NCBI GenBank assembly: GCA_028274465.1
Contig: CM051456.1
Coordinates: forward strand, 127,426,880 to 127,490,879
DNA length: 64,000 nt
Source: Plantago ovata
Taxonomy: Eukaryota > Streptophyta > Magnoliopsida > Lamiales > Plantaginaceae
Direction of reading: 5' to 3'
Part shown: positions 1 through 12,148 of the stretch, piece after piece
Layout: each line of letters opens with the position of its first letter
Position numbering within the stretch: position 1 is the stretch's first letter
The notes under the pieces: generated by a model
Told to the model about the DNA's origin: nothing
The model's input: only the letters and a program-made list of their open reading frames with translations
Databases searched by the model: none
Translations under genes and position numbers: made by a program

Positions 1-24
1 GCTGGACTGTTGATGATCTCAAGC

Positions 25-3000
25 TCACTGATTGTTACCCAGGTTAGGAAAGGAGGGAATGGACTGAAGTATCAACTTTCTGCTCTTCCTCATCCCTCCG
101 CCTACGGTGTGAGGAGGAGAAATCCTCTTCTTGTTCGGAGAGGACAATTTGACACCACTGACCGGAGAACTTCCCAAGAGCATTTCCGGTATTTCATCTT
201 CTCCAACATTTCCAGGATGCTTATTATCTAGCATTAGCGGAAGCTCAAAGAAGTTTGGCTGCTTCCCATAGGATTGGCTGGCATGATAACCAGAAGAATT
301 GGTTACCATGGTACCGGAAGACCTTGGTGGTCTTTTCTTGGATGAGATGGGATGCTGAAATGATTCCCTGAAAAAACCGGTAAGAGAAATTAGCGATGTC
401 TCTAGAGTCTAAGCATGATGATGATATACAGAGAAAACGGGTTAGTTTTGTGTACCTTGCGGAATGTGAAGGTGTTGTAAGGGGCATGGATTCCATGTTT
501 TGTTCAATGTCATTCCGGATTGCAGTTTTGTGGAGGAGTTTGCTTGGTGCTTCCTTTTCAGTTGCATCTTTTGCATATTCTTCAAATTCGACTTGCATGC
601 CCATCACACCAAATCCTGGTGCAGCATTGTAATGAGAATTTTTTAAAAATTGCTACGAAATGGCATAAGATATATGGTAAGATTCATATGTGGACGTACC
701 ATCTTTCCTACCAAACGCGTTCTTACACCCTTCGCATCTGCAGTTAATTGAACATCCAACACCGCCCTTCAAAATAGCAAAAGTTACTTGTTAGCCCTTA
801 TCAGATAGATAAACAATGAAAACCGCACCAGATTAAAGGGGGAGAAAAAACCTGATAGCATTCGCAGTATTTCTTCAAGCAACCGGATTTCTTGCAGTTG
901 CATCCTCTCTTATGTCGAGCAGAAGCAGGGGTTTTGCTAGAGTTGTCCTAAGGGAGGCAAATAAAAATATTATTGACAATGATGATAAATGAAAGAGAAC
1001 AAATCATGCAGTCGAAAAGTTTGGCTTCTAACCATAGTCTCTGAGAAAGCATCAGGGCCTTTAATAACTCTGGGAGCAAAAGCAAGAGGATTTCTTGATT
1101 CAATCTGTTTACGTGTAGCAAGGACAGTTTCAACATGGATAGGCTTGTTGAAGCAATCAATACATGCACATGGCTCGACACAGTAGACACCGGCAGCAAA
1201 GCATTCACAATACCTGCATTCACAAGTTGACTGAATCATATTAGCACATTCAACAATCATATGCTGATATGCATCTGTTCACTGAGCCAAGTCGTCCAAC
1301 TTTTAGAGTCGAGAAGTTTCAGGCACACACTTTGAAACTAGATTAGTGTAAAGATAACTAACAGTGCTCACTTAACGTTTACATGATAATGAGAGGTACC
1401 CTGACAATTGAAACAGTACATCTTAATGCAAACCAGAGAATAACAATTAACAGCAGCATAGAGCACATAAACATAGCATATTCTATTAAAGGCAGTGTTA
1501 ACAACTTACAGCTTCAAACACTTTGATTTCTTGCAGTTGCAACGTTTGCAGGATCCAGCTTCCTCACCTTGTTCAAACTTACGCCTGCAAAACCAGTTCC
1601 AGCTATGAGAGGAAAAGAACAACTACTACAAGGGAAACTTCAATGAGTGAAGGGGTCTCAGAGAAAAGGGGAGAAACGGTAAGTATACCTCTTTTTCTTA
1701 GGACTACTCTGATTAATTTCTTCATTTGCCAAATATGCAGATACTGGGCATGCTTCTTCCACTGGCATGATGCTGCTTTCGAGGGGATCAGTTTCTCTTT
1801 CGGATGAGGCAACAACCATTTCTAGTCCAATAGGTGGGCGATCGATATTGACTGACGAGTGGGGCTCTGCCTGTTTTGAGATATGAAGAGAGCTTGGTCC
1901 AGTCAATCGTTTTACAGAAGTTGAAGCTGCACGGTTGTTCATTTTTTGCTCCATCGGAGTTATAGCAAGAGCATTTAAATGCAACCCAATGCCAGGTAAG
2001 ACGCAACGTGAAGGATTGTTTCCTGCAATACTTTTCCGAGCTGGTTGTTGCCCGTTGGAATAAGTATTACCATCAGATCTCAGCCTGACAGGAGAAGTAG
2101 AATTAATCTTGTCTGCAATACTTTTCCGAGCTGGTTGTTGCCCGTTGGAATAAGTATTACCATCAGATCTCAGCCTGACAGGAGAAGTAGAATCTGGAAT
2201 CTTGTCTGCAATACTTTTCCGAGCTGGTTGTTGCCCGTTGGAATAAGTATTACCATCAGATCTCAGCCTGACAGGAGAAGTAGAATTTGGAATCTTGTCT
2301 GCCATACTTTTCCAAGCTGGTTGTTGCCCGTTGGAATAAGTATTACCATCAGATCTCAGCCTGACAGGAGAAATAGAATTTGGAATCTTGTCTGCATGCT
2401 TTCGTCCGGCTCCACCCATCTCAAAGACCAGGCATCGCCTTCTCACACCACGGTAGAAGCTAGAAAGATGCTGCAGGAATAGCAAAAGGGAACTACATTA
2501 TGATAAGTCTCACACTTAAAACGCAGGCAGTCACATGCTATAACATGTAGTATGTAGAAGTTGTTGATAAGATCTCCTAAGCAGTAATTTACAAAGAGAT
2601 CATGATATTAATATGGTTTAACTATTTTTACTAACTGTGCAGTTTTGCCCTCTTAAGATCATTTTCAGTATAAACAATGGATCAAGTGGAAAAAAGCTAT
2701 TCCCAATTCCATGCCACAAATTCATTTCTTGCTGTCAAACTTGGAATAAAATAAAATGGAACTTTAGTATTTACCTCGCTGTCCATCTGATCAGGATTGT
2801 CAACTGATGGACAAGCAATTACATCACAGGTCTCCACATTTTCGGTAATCTCGCTTCCTTCTCCATGTTGAGTTGAGAAGTTCTCTACATTATAGGCATT
2901 ACTACCCTCTCCAATCTCATTACCAGGAAGTGGTCCACCAATAAAGCGCGCATTATCTGATTTCCTGCAAGCTTCTGGATTGTTTGGAGATTCAAAAATT

Positions 3001-4923
3001 AAAAAGTCAGAAGCATCCGAAATCAAACTCTCCCAATCACAAGATGATGCTTCTGTATTCTGCTCGGTTTGATTAATGCTCCCTCGATTAGTTTCATTTC
3101 CATATAAAACCCTCTGAGAGGCTTCTTCTACAGAAAGAACGAGCCCAGAAGAGCTGTTGCAAGTATACCCTGTGAGGTGTTCAGCCTTAAAACTACTGCT
3201 TGGTCCTGCACTGGAGTCAAGACCATTGCAATAATAAGTAAAGCTTTCTTCAAATCCTACGACAAGCTTAGAGCTTCCATAGGATGGGATAGCAGCCATT
3301 TCGACACCAGACGGTTTTGGATCCAGGTTTTCCTGCTGTTCTGTAATATTCTCAGTAACTTCCAAATTTTTCTTATTTTTATCTGCATTGTTCCCACCAT
3401 CAGTAGCAAACTCAGGTCTTGATGGATCTGAAGTTTGATGCCTGGCAAAAACAAAACCAGTTAAAAGATAGAAAAATAATAAAGAACAAAAACAAACAGA
3501 AAAGCGCAGTAGATGAAAATATGACAGATTACCTTCGCAGAAATCTAGATTCCCTGAGAGAAGTAACATGAGGTGACGCGAAAACTAATGGAGATGAAAT
3601 AAGAGGATTCATCATCTGATTGTTGTTTGTGGATTTAACTGGCTGGATAGGAGAAAGGTTGTTGAGAAAATTGAAGACAGGGGAGTCCTGTATAAGGAAA
3701 CAGAAAAAATAGTACCATCAATCTCAAGCAGATTAATCCCATTGATATGCACATCTGAACAAAATTACATAAGTAAGATCTTGTTTAAAACAAAGATGCA
3801 ACACTAATGTGAATAAAAATCGTTTATCCAGGTAACTCAAAAGAGAAAACCATTTACCATGAATTAATATTAATAATATAAAGGAGAAGCAATGCTATGC
3901 AAGCATAACAAGATAGCTTAGGTCTAAGCATTATAATTAAAGACAGGCAAATCACTGAATCACACAGAAGGTGTATGTCTTCAAAATCTACTACTATAAG
4001 AGGGTGAGGAAAATTAAGAACAAGCTATACTTCCCGCTCTCCCCCATCATAGTGGCGAATCAGAGACAGATTGATATCAACTACTCCGGTCATCAAGGTC
4101 CAACTAATATGCCATGAACTACTTGAGATATATTACCATTGACGAAGAAAGTATATATACATAACACTAGGAACATAACAATCACACGGAAACAAGCAAA
4201 CCCTAAAATTCAACAACGTTTATCACTTTCCAAAAAGAAAACGAAAAGAACGAAAAGGAAATGAAATTACCAACTTTGTCAACAGCGAATTCTATAAGCC
4301 AATGTCCCAATTACACTACCTAAAGTACAATCTAAGCATAAGAAACTGGATATAAAACAAAAGGCGCAACAGAAATCGCTGCCTAGATACAGTTTCTCCA
4401 CACACAAGCTAGATTGCTAATCTACGGCAACATGCAGAATGTAGCATAGAAATCAATCAGATCTTCTACTCAAACAAATTGAACAAATCCCACATTTGCC
4501 AATCCTAAAGCACATTCACACAAAAATTCGACATAAATTCATCGAAGCCGCCCTCGAAATCAGTATCTTTGCTCAAAATGTTTCTCAAATTCTCCTCATT
4601 AACCTAAACAATCAGCAAACAACACCTCCAAGATCTTGACCCAAAAAGTGCTCTAGAAATACCAAAAATGCACCTTTCATATAAACACAACCCAAATCCC
4701 AAATCAGTTAACAAGTCCAAGGACCCAACAACGTCAATTGAAGCTACAACAAACAGAAACCAAAAAAGCCCAATTGAACATTTTCACAAACACATAGAGT
4801 TCAACAAAGTAAAGCAAACCCATTAAACAAACAGACCTCAAACTTGGCATCAGAAGCAGCGATCTGATTGTTCCTAGTCCTGGCCGGAGTATCCATCATC
4901 TCCCCTTCTCCTCCGTCCCCCAT
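25..4923 (-). CDS. TSO1/TCX-type CXC-domain (CRC) protein
   Basis: Nuclear DNA-binding protein of the tesmin/TSO1-like (LIN54-related) family; plant members act in DREAM-type cell-cycle and germline control. I read ten exons: 4923-4837, 3687-3533, 3441-2775, 2470-1689, 1584-1510, 1213-1033, 947-852, 766-700, 615-456 and 367-25. Their lengths sum to 2613 nt, giving 870 aa with frames continuous at every junction. Exon 4 starts with the family motif [12 protein letters not shown] and later holds [16 protein letters not shown]. The first CXC domain ([19 protein letters not shown], then [14 protein letters not shown]) spans exons 5-6, and the second ([18 protein letters not shown], then [17 protein letters not shown]) spans exons 7-8. 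The linker [10 protein letters not shown] is intact. Odd: four in-frame copies of a 30-31 aa unit sit between the RGVRRRC motif and the SRCVLPGIG motif. The start is the first ATG of the exon encoding [13 protein letters not shown]. Confidence 0.93.
2024..2396 (-). repeat. Four-copy 90-93 bp coding tandem repeat inside the TCX gene
   Basis: Matching points fall at 2041, 2131, 2224 and 2317, so the periods are 90, 93 and 93 bp. The unit encodes about 31 aa ([18 protein letters not shown] followed by [13 protein letters not shown]). All period lengths are multiples of three, so the protein frame is kept. Copies differ by a few substitutions and one lost codon, which points to recent expansion. 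The encoded stretch is polar and probably disordered. Confidence 0.95.
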
Positions 4924-5039
4924 TTTCACTTGCTGCTTGTAATATTTGGTAGAAACGAAAAGGTCAAAATAAATCCAACAAGGAGCGGGAAAAGTGTGGA
5001 AATAAAAACAAAAAAGAGATTCTTCTCGTGCTGACTAAA

Positions 5040-6340
5040 GAAAAGACCCCACTAATAAATTTAAAAAAAACACAGAATTGGAAGCGGCGATCGGACAAGG
5101 CGGTGGTGTTACTAGCGGCCACTGGCAGAAATTAAGGTTTGGAGCCAAAAACACACAAAAAATAGAACTGGTTTTATTTTGTTTTATAGGACTAAAATAA
5201 CGTATACTTGTAAACTTGTTACTTACTCCGGGTCTGTCTGCCACATATGAATCGTTTACGTATCTACTTTTCGATTTTTAATAAGTGTGTTATATCATGT
5301 GTTTGATTGGTAAGACTTAAAGGGGTAAGAAAAAGTGGAAAAGAAATGAACCAAACAAACATAAAAGGAAAACGTAAAAAAATTAGTGGGAGGCGAATTA
5401 ATATTTTCTTGATTTTACATTTGCTATTATTTACTACTATTATTATAAGATTGTATTATTCTGTAGGCGTTTCTGATTCATTTTTGGTCACAAATTCATT
5501 TTGATACTACACTTAATTAATAACTTAATAATAACGCTTTTGCAATGCTGTAGTAATGAGATGATATATGCTTATTAAGAAAATTATTTATTAAGGGTCA
5601 ATCGTTTTATTCTTGTTTTGGCCAATTCATTGTATGTACAAAACTTTCTCCAACTCAAAGTATTAAGATTGATTGGTGTATAATGAATATGATTAGTCTG
5701 GTCTTTATCTAAAAAGATAATGGATTAATCACACTTGCAGAACAATGATTTTCTTCAGTATTTGTGTTCAGACTAAGATCTGTATTAAAATTGCAACCAT
5801 GATATAAATGGGACTTGGTCATACCCCAAAATAGCAGAAGTTTTACTAATGGTTTTGTATAACTGTGCTCGATTTGGTTGTTGAAGAGTTGAATACTTGA
5901 TTTAATGTGTTATTCAACAATTTTTTATTAGGTTTAATTTTCTTTTTGAAAAAATATTGATCTTCGAATTTACATTATAAGTCATGTATAACTGAAGTGT
6001 AACATGGAATGCAATTAGATGGAGGACTAAATCTGGTGACACAATTTTCGCAGTAATAATCGCGTTGAATTAAAACAACTAACTTTGATCAGTAATATAT
6101 AAAGTTGATAAGAAACGATAAGTTTACGTTAATAGTACTATAAAAAAAATACGGCACCATATGAATATATGATTATATCTTTATTAATACTTCATTTGCG
6201 TGTGAAACAAAACGTACATACTCAATTCACACTCATAATTGTGCCATCGATACATAAAATAAAACGTGTTACAAAATTTAAAGGGGTATGGGTTTCATAG
6301 TAGTAACTTGTGTTAGACCATTTTTAACGATTAAACAAAC
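5040..6340. other. Intergenic, AT-rich, no gene recognised
   Basis: This stretch lies upstream of the TCX gene and should hold its promoter. Open frames here are short and lack recognisable protein content or paired splice sites. No tRNA, rRNA or long repeat was seen. Confidence 0.6.
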
Positions 6341-6349
6341 ATATGCAAT

Positions 6350-6610
6350 TTAAGAAACTATGCTTAACACTTGATCTACATTATATTTATTATATGCATG
6401 TTTAAACCGGTCGAATGTGTTTAACACTTGAGTAGGTGGGGATGCAGTAGTTGTCCAAATATTAAATTGCACTTCATTGTTAAAACTTTTATATTCATTA
6501 TATCCACGAATTACTTCTAAACTATAACTAAAATCTTGTACTAAAGGAGAATATTTAGTTGTATTTTCTGTACTCTGAAATGTTAGCTGAAAACATCCTA
6601 TCAAACCCAA
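6350..6610 (-). other. Unidentified 86-codon open frame, possible relic
   Basis: An open frame of 86 codons begins MGLIGCFQLTFQS and ends DQVLSIVS. I do not recognise the family. Its composition is protein-like (mixed aromatic, Asn and Thr residues, few low-complexity runs) although the surrounding DNA is strongly AT-rich and otherwise closed in all frames. No splice partners, signal peptide or domain motif can be seen. It may be a fragment of an old inserted sequence, or chance. Confidence 0.25.
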
Positions 6611-7328
6611 GTCGTCGACAAGTAAGTATGTTTGGGCGCGTCAAAGAATTTAAAAATATGGACCTTCACGACAATCGGGCCGTGGTCCCCCTGACCCTGA
6701 CTGACTGTACCTCAATCCAATAACTAATGGGCTACATTTCTCTTTAATGTAAGCCATGCTTCTCGTGAAACAATATTTATTCAACATTTCTATATCTCAG
6801 TATCACCAATTATTATGCAGCATTTACTATTATTCTACCCTCATTAACTACTAAGCTTGCCTCACCTTTACTTTACCCCAAGTCCCATGTGATATACTAC
6901 AGGTTCTGTTTAGCAAAACTAGCTTCACGTACAGTTTTGAAGCTGAGCCTTTCCAGCAATGCTGCTAAGCCGCTTAGGACCGATATGATGATTGGTTGCA
7001 CCCAAAACAGAGCCTATGTTATAATTTCATTCATAACAGACTGGGATTTCAAGTGTAAAGATGAAAGCAAGTAAAACGAAAACATGTAACATAGGATGAT
7101 AATGTCGAAACACCCATCACTGTTGGGTTTCTGCAATTGCATGCATATCTGCTGTGTAACATAAAGTACTTCCACATGATAACTAACATGACTTGCCAAC
7201 AAGAGTAAAATTTTAGTTAGCCAACGAAGTTAGAAACTTCGTCTTCTAAAGACGGAATGTAGTTTCCGGCAAGTAAATCCAAAAATATTTTAGTTTTTCA
7301 TAACAAGCTACCCGATAATCTGTTAGGT

Positions 7329-8587
7329 TCATGATTGGGGCTTTGGATGAATATCATCATCGATGTGCCTATGATAATCAGGATCTTCCATCCAGTATTT
7401 CATAAGCGCTGTCGGAGATGTAATCCGGCGGTGGCCCTCTTCCATTAACCATATAAGGGTCTCCGCTTTGACTGGATGCATTAGAATATCCAGCTGAATG
7501 AACTCATCCTCAGCTTCATGCCTCTCCTGATCCATTTTCTCCAGCTTAAGGTTTGTCAGGTAGTGTAGCGGCTGCTTGTATATCTGTTTTATGGACCAGG
7601 CGAGTCCCTCCCATGTCTTGTATGGGACCACATTATCACGGTCAACCGGAATTGGGATGACTTTCATAGAGTCTTGATAACTCTTTGCCCTCCTCAACAA
7701 CCACTCTGCAAACAACAGTTGATGTTTGTGATGATCACCCAGGTAGACAGTTCGTGAAAAAATACTTATTAATTTATGATCACAAATATCCATAGGTGTC
7801 GAATGAAAAAGAAGAATATAAATTAACAGCCAAAAGTTTGCACAGTAACTACATCAAAACTTAGGAATCGACCCACATAAGAGGCTGTTTATATTTACTG
7901 AAGCCTAACATAAAGGGTGATTCCCAACTCGTACAGAATGATTAAAACGCAAAGTTGCAAACACACGTGTCTACTATAATAAGGCTTGAATGGATATAGA
8001 ATTCAGACATGATGTGAAATCTGAATTGAGAGCATTAACAACCAAATGCATCCTCAAATGCATCAATAGACTATAAAGGCCAAAGAATAATTCAAATTTG
8101 TTCCCTCTATTGAGTAGAAACCAAGTCTCTTGATAAAAAATTGAGAACTCTCTTAAGAATTCCCTTCCCGGCTGAGAAATTGGCAAATAAATGACCATGT
8201 CTATATGTAGCATACTGGACACAAATACTTGAGGAAAAAAAATTAAGATTACAATACAAAAGATTTTAAATCAGATAGTCCAGTAGGCTAAATAGACCAC
8301 AACAAACCTTTCCCTATTTCTCATTTTATAGTTACTATGCATTGCACACTCCTGTAATTGCAAAAAAAAGAAACAATTTCTGGAAAGATGCAGAGAGAAA
8401 AACAACGCCACACTCACGAAAGTCTTAGTCTCCATACCTTCTTCAGATAACTCTGGGAGAGGTTCACCCTCTAGTAGGTTGAGAGGTTCATCCTTTGGCT
8501 GATTGAGTGTCAGAGGCGTTACGTCTCCATCGGAAGATGAATCATCCGATGAAATATCAACCTGCTCCATGGTGGGCCTCTGCATGT
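7329..8587 (-). CDS. RDM1: RDM1-like protein, copy A (RNA-directed DNA methylation)
   Basis: RDM1 is the small plant-specific dimeric protein of the DDR complex (DRD1-DMS3-RDM1), which helps recruit RNA polymerase V and links AGO4 and DRM2 to target chromatin. Two core exons are clear: 8587-8438 and 7705-7329. From the ATG at 8585 they give 525 nt, 174 aa, close to the 163 aa Arabidopsis protein. Family landmarks in order are an acidic/Ser N-terminus (DISSDDSSSDGD), LLRRAKSYQDSMKVIPIP, a conserved W in KTWEGLAWS, QPLHYLTN, HPVKAETLIWLMEE and the tail YHRHIDDDIHPK. Splice phase is consistent (G|AG between exons). An upstream exon near 9344-9252 could extend the N-terminus, but in this copy its donor reads GGAAAAT instead of the GGTAATT of its paralogues. 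A TATA-like box lies near 9458. The gene belongs to a tandem array and faces away from the TCX gene. Confidence 0.85.
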
Positions 8588-9239
8588 CTGATAATACAAT
8601 ACAGTTACAATTTATTAAAAACCAAGATATGGATGGAAATGCATAACTGGGAACGAAACTAATATTAAATTGGGATGTTCTATAAACGCTCTTGAACATG
8701 AACAATCAATTAGACTGGTCGGAAAATAAACCAAAATTTGAAATTAAAAAATAATCAAATAACAAATTAATAACAATGGCATGCCAAGCAAGTCTTACGC
8801 AAGATGTTAGAAATTGTCTTCTGCTTTTTAGAGAAGACGATTCCGTCTATATACCTTTAAAACCTGAAGTAAAGATCAAGTATAGATCTATAAGGTTATA
8901 GATTATATCTTTCTCTCTGAAGCATTACTATACAAAATCTGTAGACTGCAATTCGCTATTTACTTCTCGACCAATTATAGACATAGAACACTCTAAAATG
9001 AGGCAGAATGTAATCAATGATAATGAAAACAAATTTTACCACACATCATTATCATTTACCAGATCGGGAATGAGATATGGGGGAAAGAAATTAAATAAGA
9101 AAAAAAAGTTATGAGCTCCCATAGTTGAGATGAGTTTTCATAGCTACAGTTGAGATTTGTGATTAAGTTGACGGTGAGATATGAGATTCGCTAAGGAAGA
9201 CAACAAACAGAATGGAGGAAGAACAATGTCCTGAAGGAA

Positions 9240-9466
9240 AAGATGGTTGGATTTTCCTTGCAGTATAGATAGCCCTGATCGCTGATTCAAGATAGCCATG
9301 CCTGGACCTGGTGGTGGTATAGATACCCATGATCTGTTATTCATGATGACTAAGTGAATGAAACAGTGGCTATGGTGATTGATGACTCCGTTGAGGTTGC
9401 GGCGGAAAGAAATGAAAAGATCTAGGGTTAAGGGTTTTGAGATGTAGCGCACACAGGGTTATTTAT
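9240..9466 (-). promoter_or_regulatory. RDM1-A proximal promoter and first-exon region
   Basis: On the minus strand a TATAAATA box (about 9458-9466) is followed by a leader with AAACCCTTAACCCTAG, a telo-box-like motif common in plant 5' UTRs. An open exon with ATG at 9344 (MNNRSWVSIPPPGPG) comes next. The same order is kept in the paralogue at 23122-23250, which supports a real first exon. Here the expected splice donor has changed from GGTAATT to GGAAAAT, so translation may start in the next exon. Confidence 0.55.
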
Positions 9467-10387
9467 ATTTTCTCATAATATGTTTGGGCATAAAGGAGGT
9501 CCCCAAGCCCAATGGGCGTAAGAGTTTGTGAACGAGCCGTGCGACCTTCTCTGGGTCATTAACATACTTGATATAACAAGTCGCGGCATGATACCCGCAG
9601 TGGGCTTTACCATATAGGCTTTGAAGTTTGAACACAGATAAATGAACAATCTCTCTAGTAGCTGGGGAAGAAGAAAAAAAATGATGTGCAGTCTAAGAAT
9701 AGTTCTGAAGGAGATGAATATCATCTATATTTTTGTTCTATCAATAAACACCTCTGCCCATCAGTCAGACAAATACAATCCTACTCTTCTACTCATCTCA
9801 GGTTTCTTTCCAATCAAACAACAATATCAAAATGCATTATATTGCAAAATTCCAACTTGAATTGTATATCCTACCTTTTGAAATTTTCTTTTACAGAAAT
9901 GACAGGCCATAGGATGAAAGGCTAAGACTCAAATACTTCCATGGCTTCCTTATTAGGTGATGATTATACAATCAATTAGCGATGCAACATGCACGTGGAC
10001 ATTCAATTGCATACCCTAACCTACTCACTCATTCGACTAGCAAACACTAAATTAGTCAGTTTTTCTACATTTCCCTTTCCAATTCTGGCACTGTCTACAA
10101 CTAGTCCAGGTTTACAAATGTGATTCACTCCTCTTAACACTTCCATTAGCTCCCCCAAAACAACAAAGCTGAAGGATCGTATTTGAAACAACATACAGAT
10201 ATCACACAATTCCAAACACAACAAATCTGAAGGATCGAGTTTGAAACAACACGGAGATATAGTAGAATTCCACAACTGAAGGTATGCAAATGCTAATTTA
10301 GGAATTTTGCAGTAAAAGCTGTCCAGATGAAGAATGTAAAATGACGTACAGCGAAATGAAGCAGAGAAAGGTGGAAGGATGGATACC

Positions 10388-10514
10388 TGACTCTGGTGGA
10401 TGGCCGGAAAGTGACGCCGGGGAACAGCTCTGCTCGATCGCTCCGGTCTCTTTTGCTAGGGTTTAGGGCTTTTGGAGAAATGAAAATGATTGACTGGCCT
10501 GCTGCCTTTCTCAA
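10388..10514 (-). other. Conserved distal 5' exon-like block upstream of RDM1-A
   Basis: A CAG|GTATCC splice-donor-like site at 10387/10386 is kept at equivalent places in the other two array units (near 17839 and 24434), always upstream of the RDM1 reading direction. The sequence 5' of the site is not conserved as protein between units, so I read it as an alternative non-coding leader exon rather than coding sequence. Confidence 0.35.
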
Positions 10515-10579
10515 ATTAGGAGAAAATGATTTTCATTATATACAGTACTAACCGGTACTGGGCTATAAAACGGATCCTT

Positions 10580-10672
10580 TCAAACCGATTTATAAGATAG
10601 TCGGATCCTGGTCTGGTGACAGATGGGTGTGGGTGAGTGACCCGAATATCCCGACTATCTTATAAATCGGGT
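10580..10672. repeat. Short inverted repeat (foldback), arms about 20 bp
   Basis: The left arm CCGATTTATAAGATAGTCGG (near 10585-10605) is matched by its reverse complement near 10650-10670, separated by about 45 bp. It could be a decayed small inverted-repeat transposon. No convincing target-site duplication was seen. Confidence 0.6.
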
Positions 10673-10679
10673 AAGTAAA

Positions 10680-12140
10680 TAATTTTCTATACCTTGAGTA
10701 TTAGTACTGAAGTAAATCGTTAACAAGCCAACAAAATAAATTGGTGCTATTGTTGAAGGACATGTGAACTTGTCAAGTAATAATTGTCTATTTCACGGAC
10801 TCCCTAACGATTATTATTTGATTAGCATTTACGAGGCACGCAATATGTGTATTCGCGTTTTCTTATAAATATTCATGCGTAATTGACATAATGATGTTCA
10901 AACATTTTTTTAAAAAAAGTTGAGGAATAGCTAAAATAAAATCCAAGATAAGTTTTTTCTTCATTAGTCTCAAAATTTAGTTTCATGGGATTTCATTGGT
11001 TTCACAATTTCACCTAGTTTTCAACGTCAAGGGTATAGTTTCAAAAGTTAGTTTCAACGTCAACAGTGTTGATTTCATTCATTTCACTTAAAACCAACAT
11101 TATTATCGACATTAGCGTTAATTTTAATGATGAATATTAGTTTTAATGTTAGTTTAATTAGTGTTTGGTGAAATCAAAATATATAAATATGATTAGTTAG
11201 TAATTAATTAGGAGTTTAATTGGTTGGTTATATGTAAAAAATAGTTAAATATAAAAAAATACCACTAAATCTATTTTTTGAAATGTTTTACCGCAGTGTC
11301 CTTATATGTTATGCCACACACTAGACTAGCTCTTATATGTCATTTTTTTAATATAATTATATCCTAGGTTGCACAAATACATCATTTTTTAATGTAGTAT
11401 CTGGTACATGATAGATACGCATATGGATCACAATTTTTTACTGGAGTCCACATGCCACTTTTGTTGATAGATAGACACTTGAAAGTTCTAATAGATGAGT
11501 TTGTATAGGATTCAACGGACTTGTTCCCTTTATGTCTCACAGGTAGTTACTCTGACTACTATAGGCTCTTTCAATTTGTTTGAGAATAATGCTAGAACGT
11601 GTAGCATGAGTGGGGTATGCCCCTATTACTCATTACTCATGTACAAAAATGGACTTCAATGGATTTAATATTTAAAAAAAAAAGAAAGGTTTTAGAATTG
11701 AGTTAATTTGTTGTACATTTAATGCATAAAATGAAATACAATATTTAAAAAAATAGTCATATCCACTCCGTATCGTATTCTTACTTAATCATATCCCGTA
11801 CCTATATCGTATCGGATACACATCGCCGTATCTGTATCTATATCAATGCAACCTAGATTATATGTAATTTTGATTAGGTAGATTAGCTGGTGATCCGAAT
11901 GAATCATGTGGCATTAATAATTCCTATTTTCAATTCTGCTTTGTGAATAATTTTCAAAATTCAACTCTGTGTTATATTAATAATAAAATTGAGCTGCTCA
12001 ACTGCTCAAGTAAGTATTAGTTGGATTGAGCCGACTTGTAAGCACGTTCTAGCAACATCAACATAGCTGAAAATGACTTTAATGGTCATCATCAACAACA
12101 TGTTAACATAACAAGAACAATTAATTAACACTAATTAACA
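10680..12140. other. Intergenic, AT-rich, no gene recognised
   Basis: No open frame of note, no splice-linked exons and no structural RNA were recognised. The right part should contain the promoter of the xylosyltransferase-like gene. Confidence 0.6.
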
Positions 12141-12148
12141 GGGAGAGA

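Noticed and set aside
2024-2396. Array of regularly spaced repeats considered as a CRISPR-like structure
   Set aside because: The units are contiguous with no unique spacers, lie inside a coding exon and the genome is a plant.
2045-2482. Plus-strand open frame with repeated [19 protein letters not shown]
   Set aside because: It is the antisense shadow of the tandem repeat in the TCX exon; the minus frame has the family motifs and splice sites.
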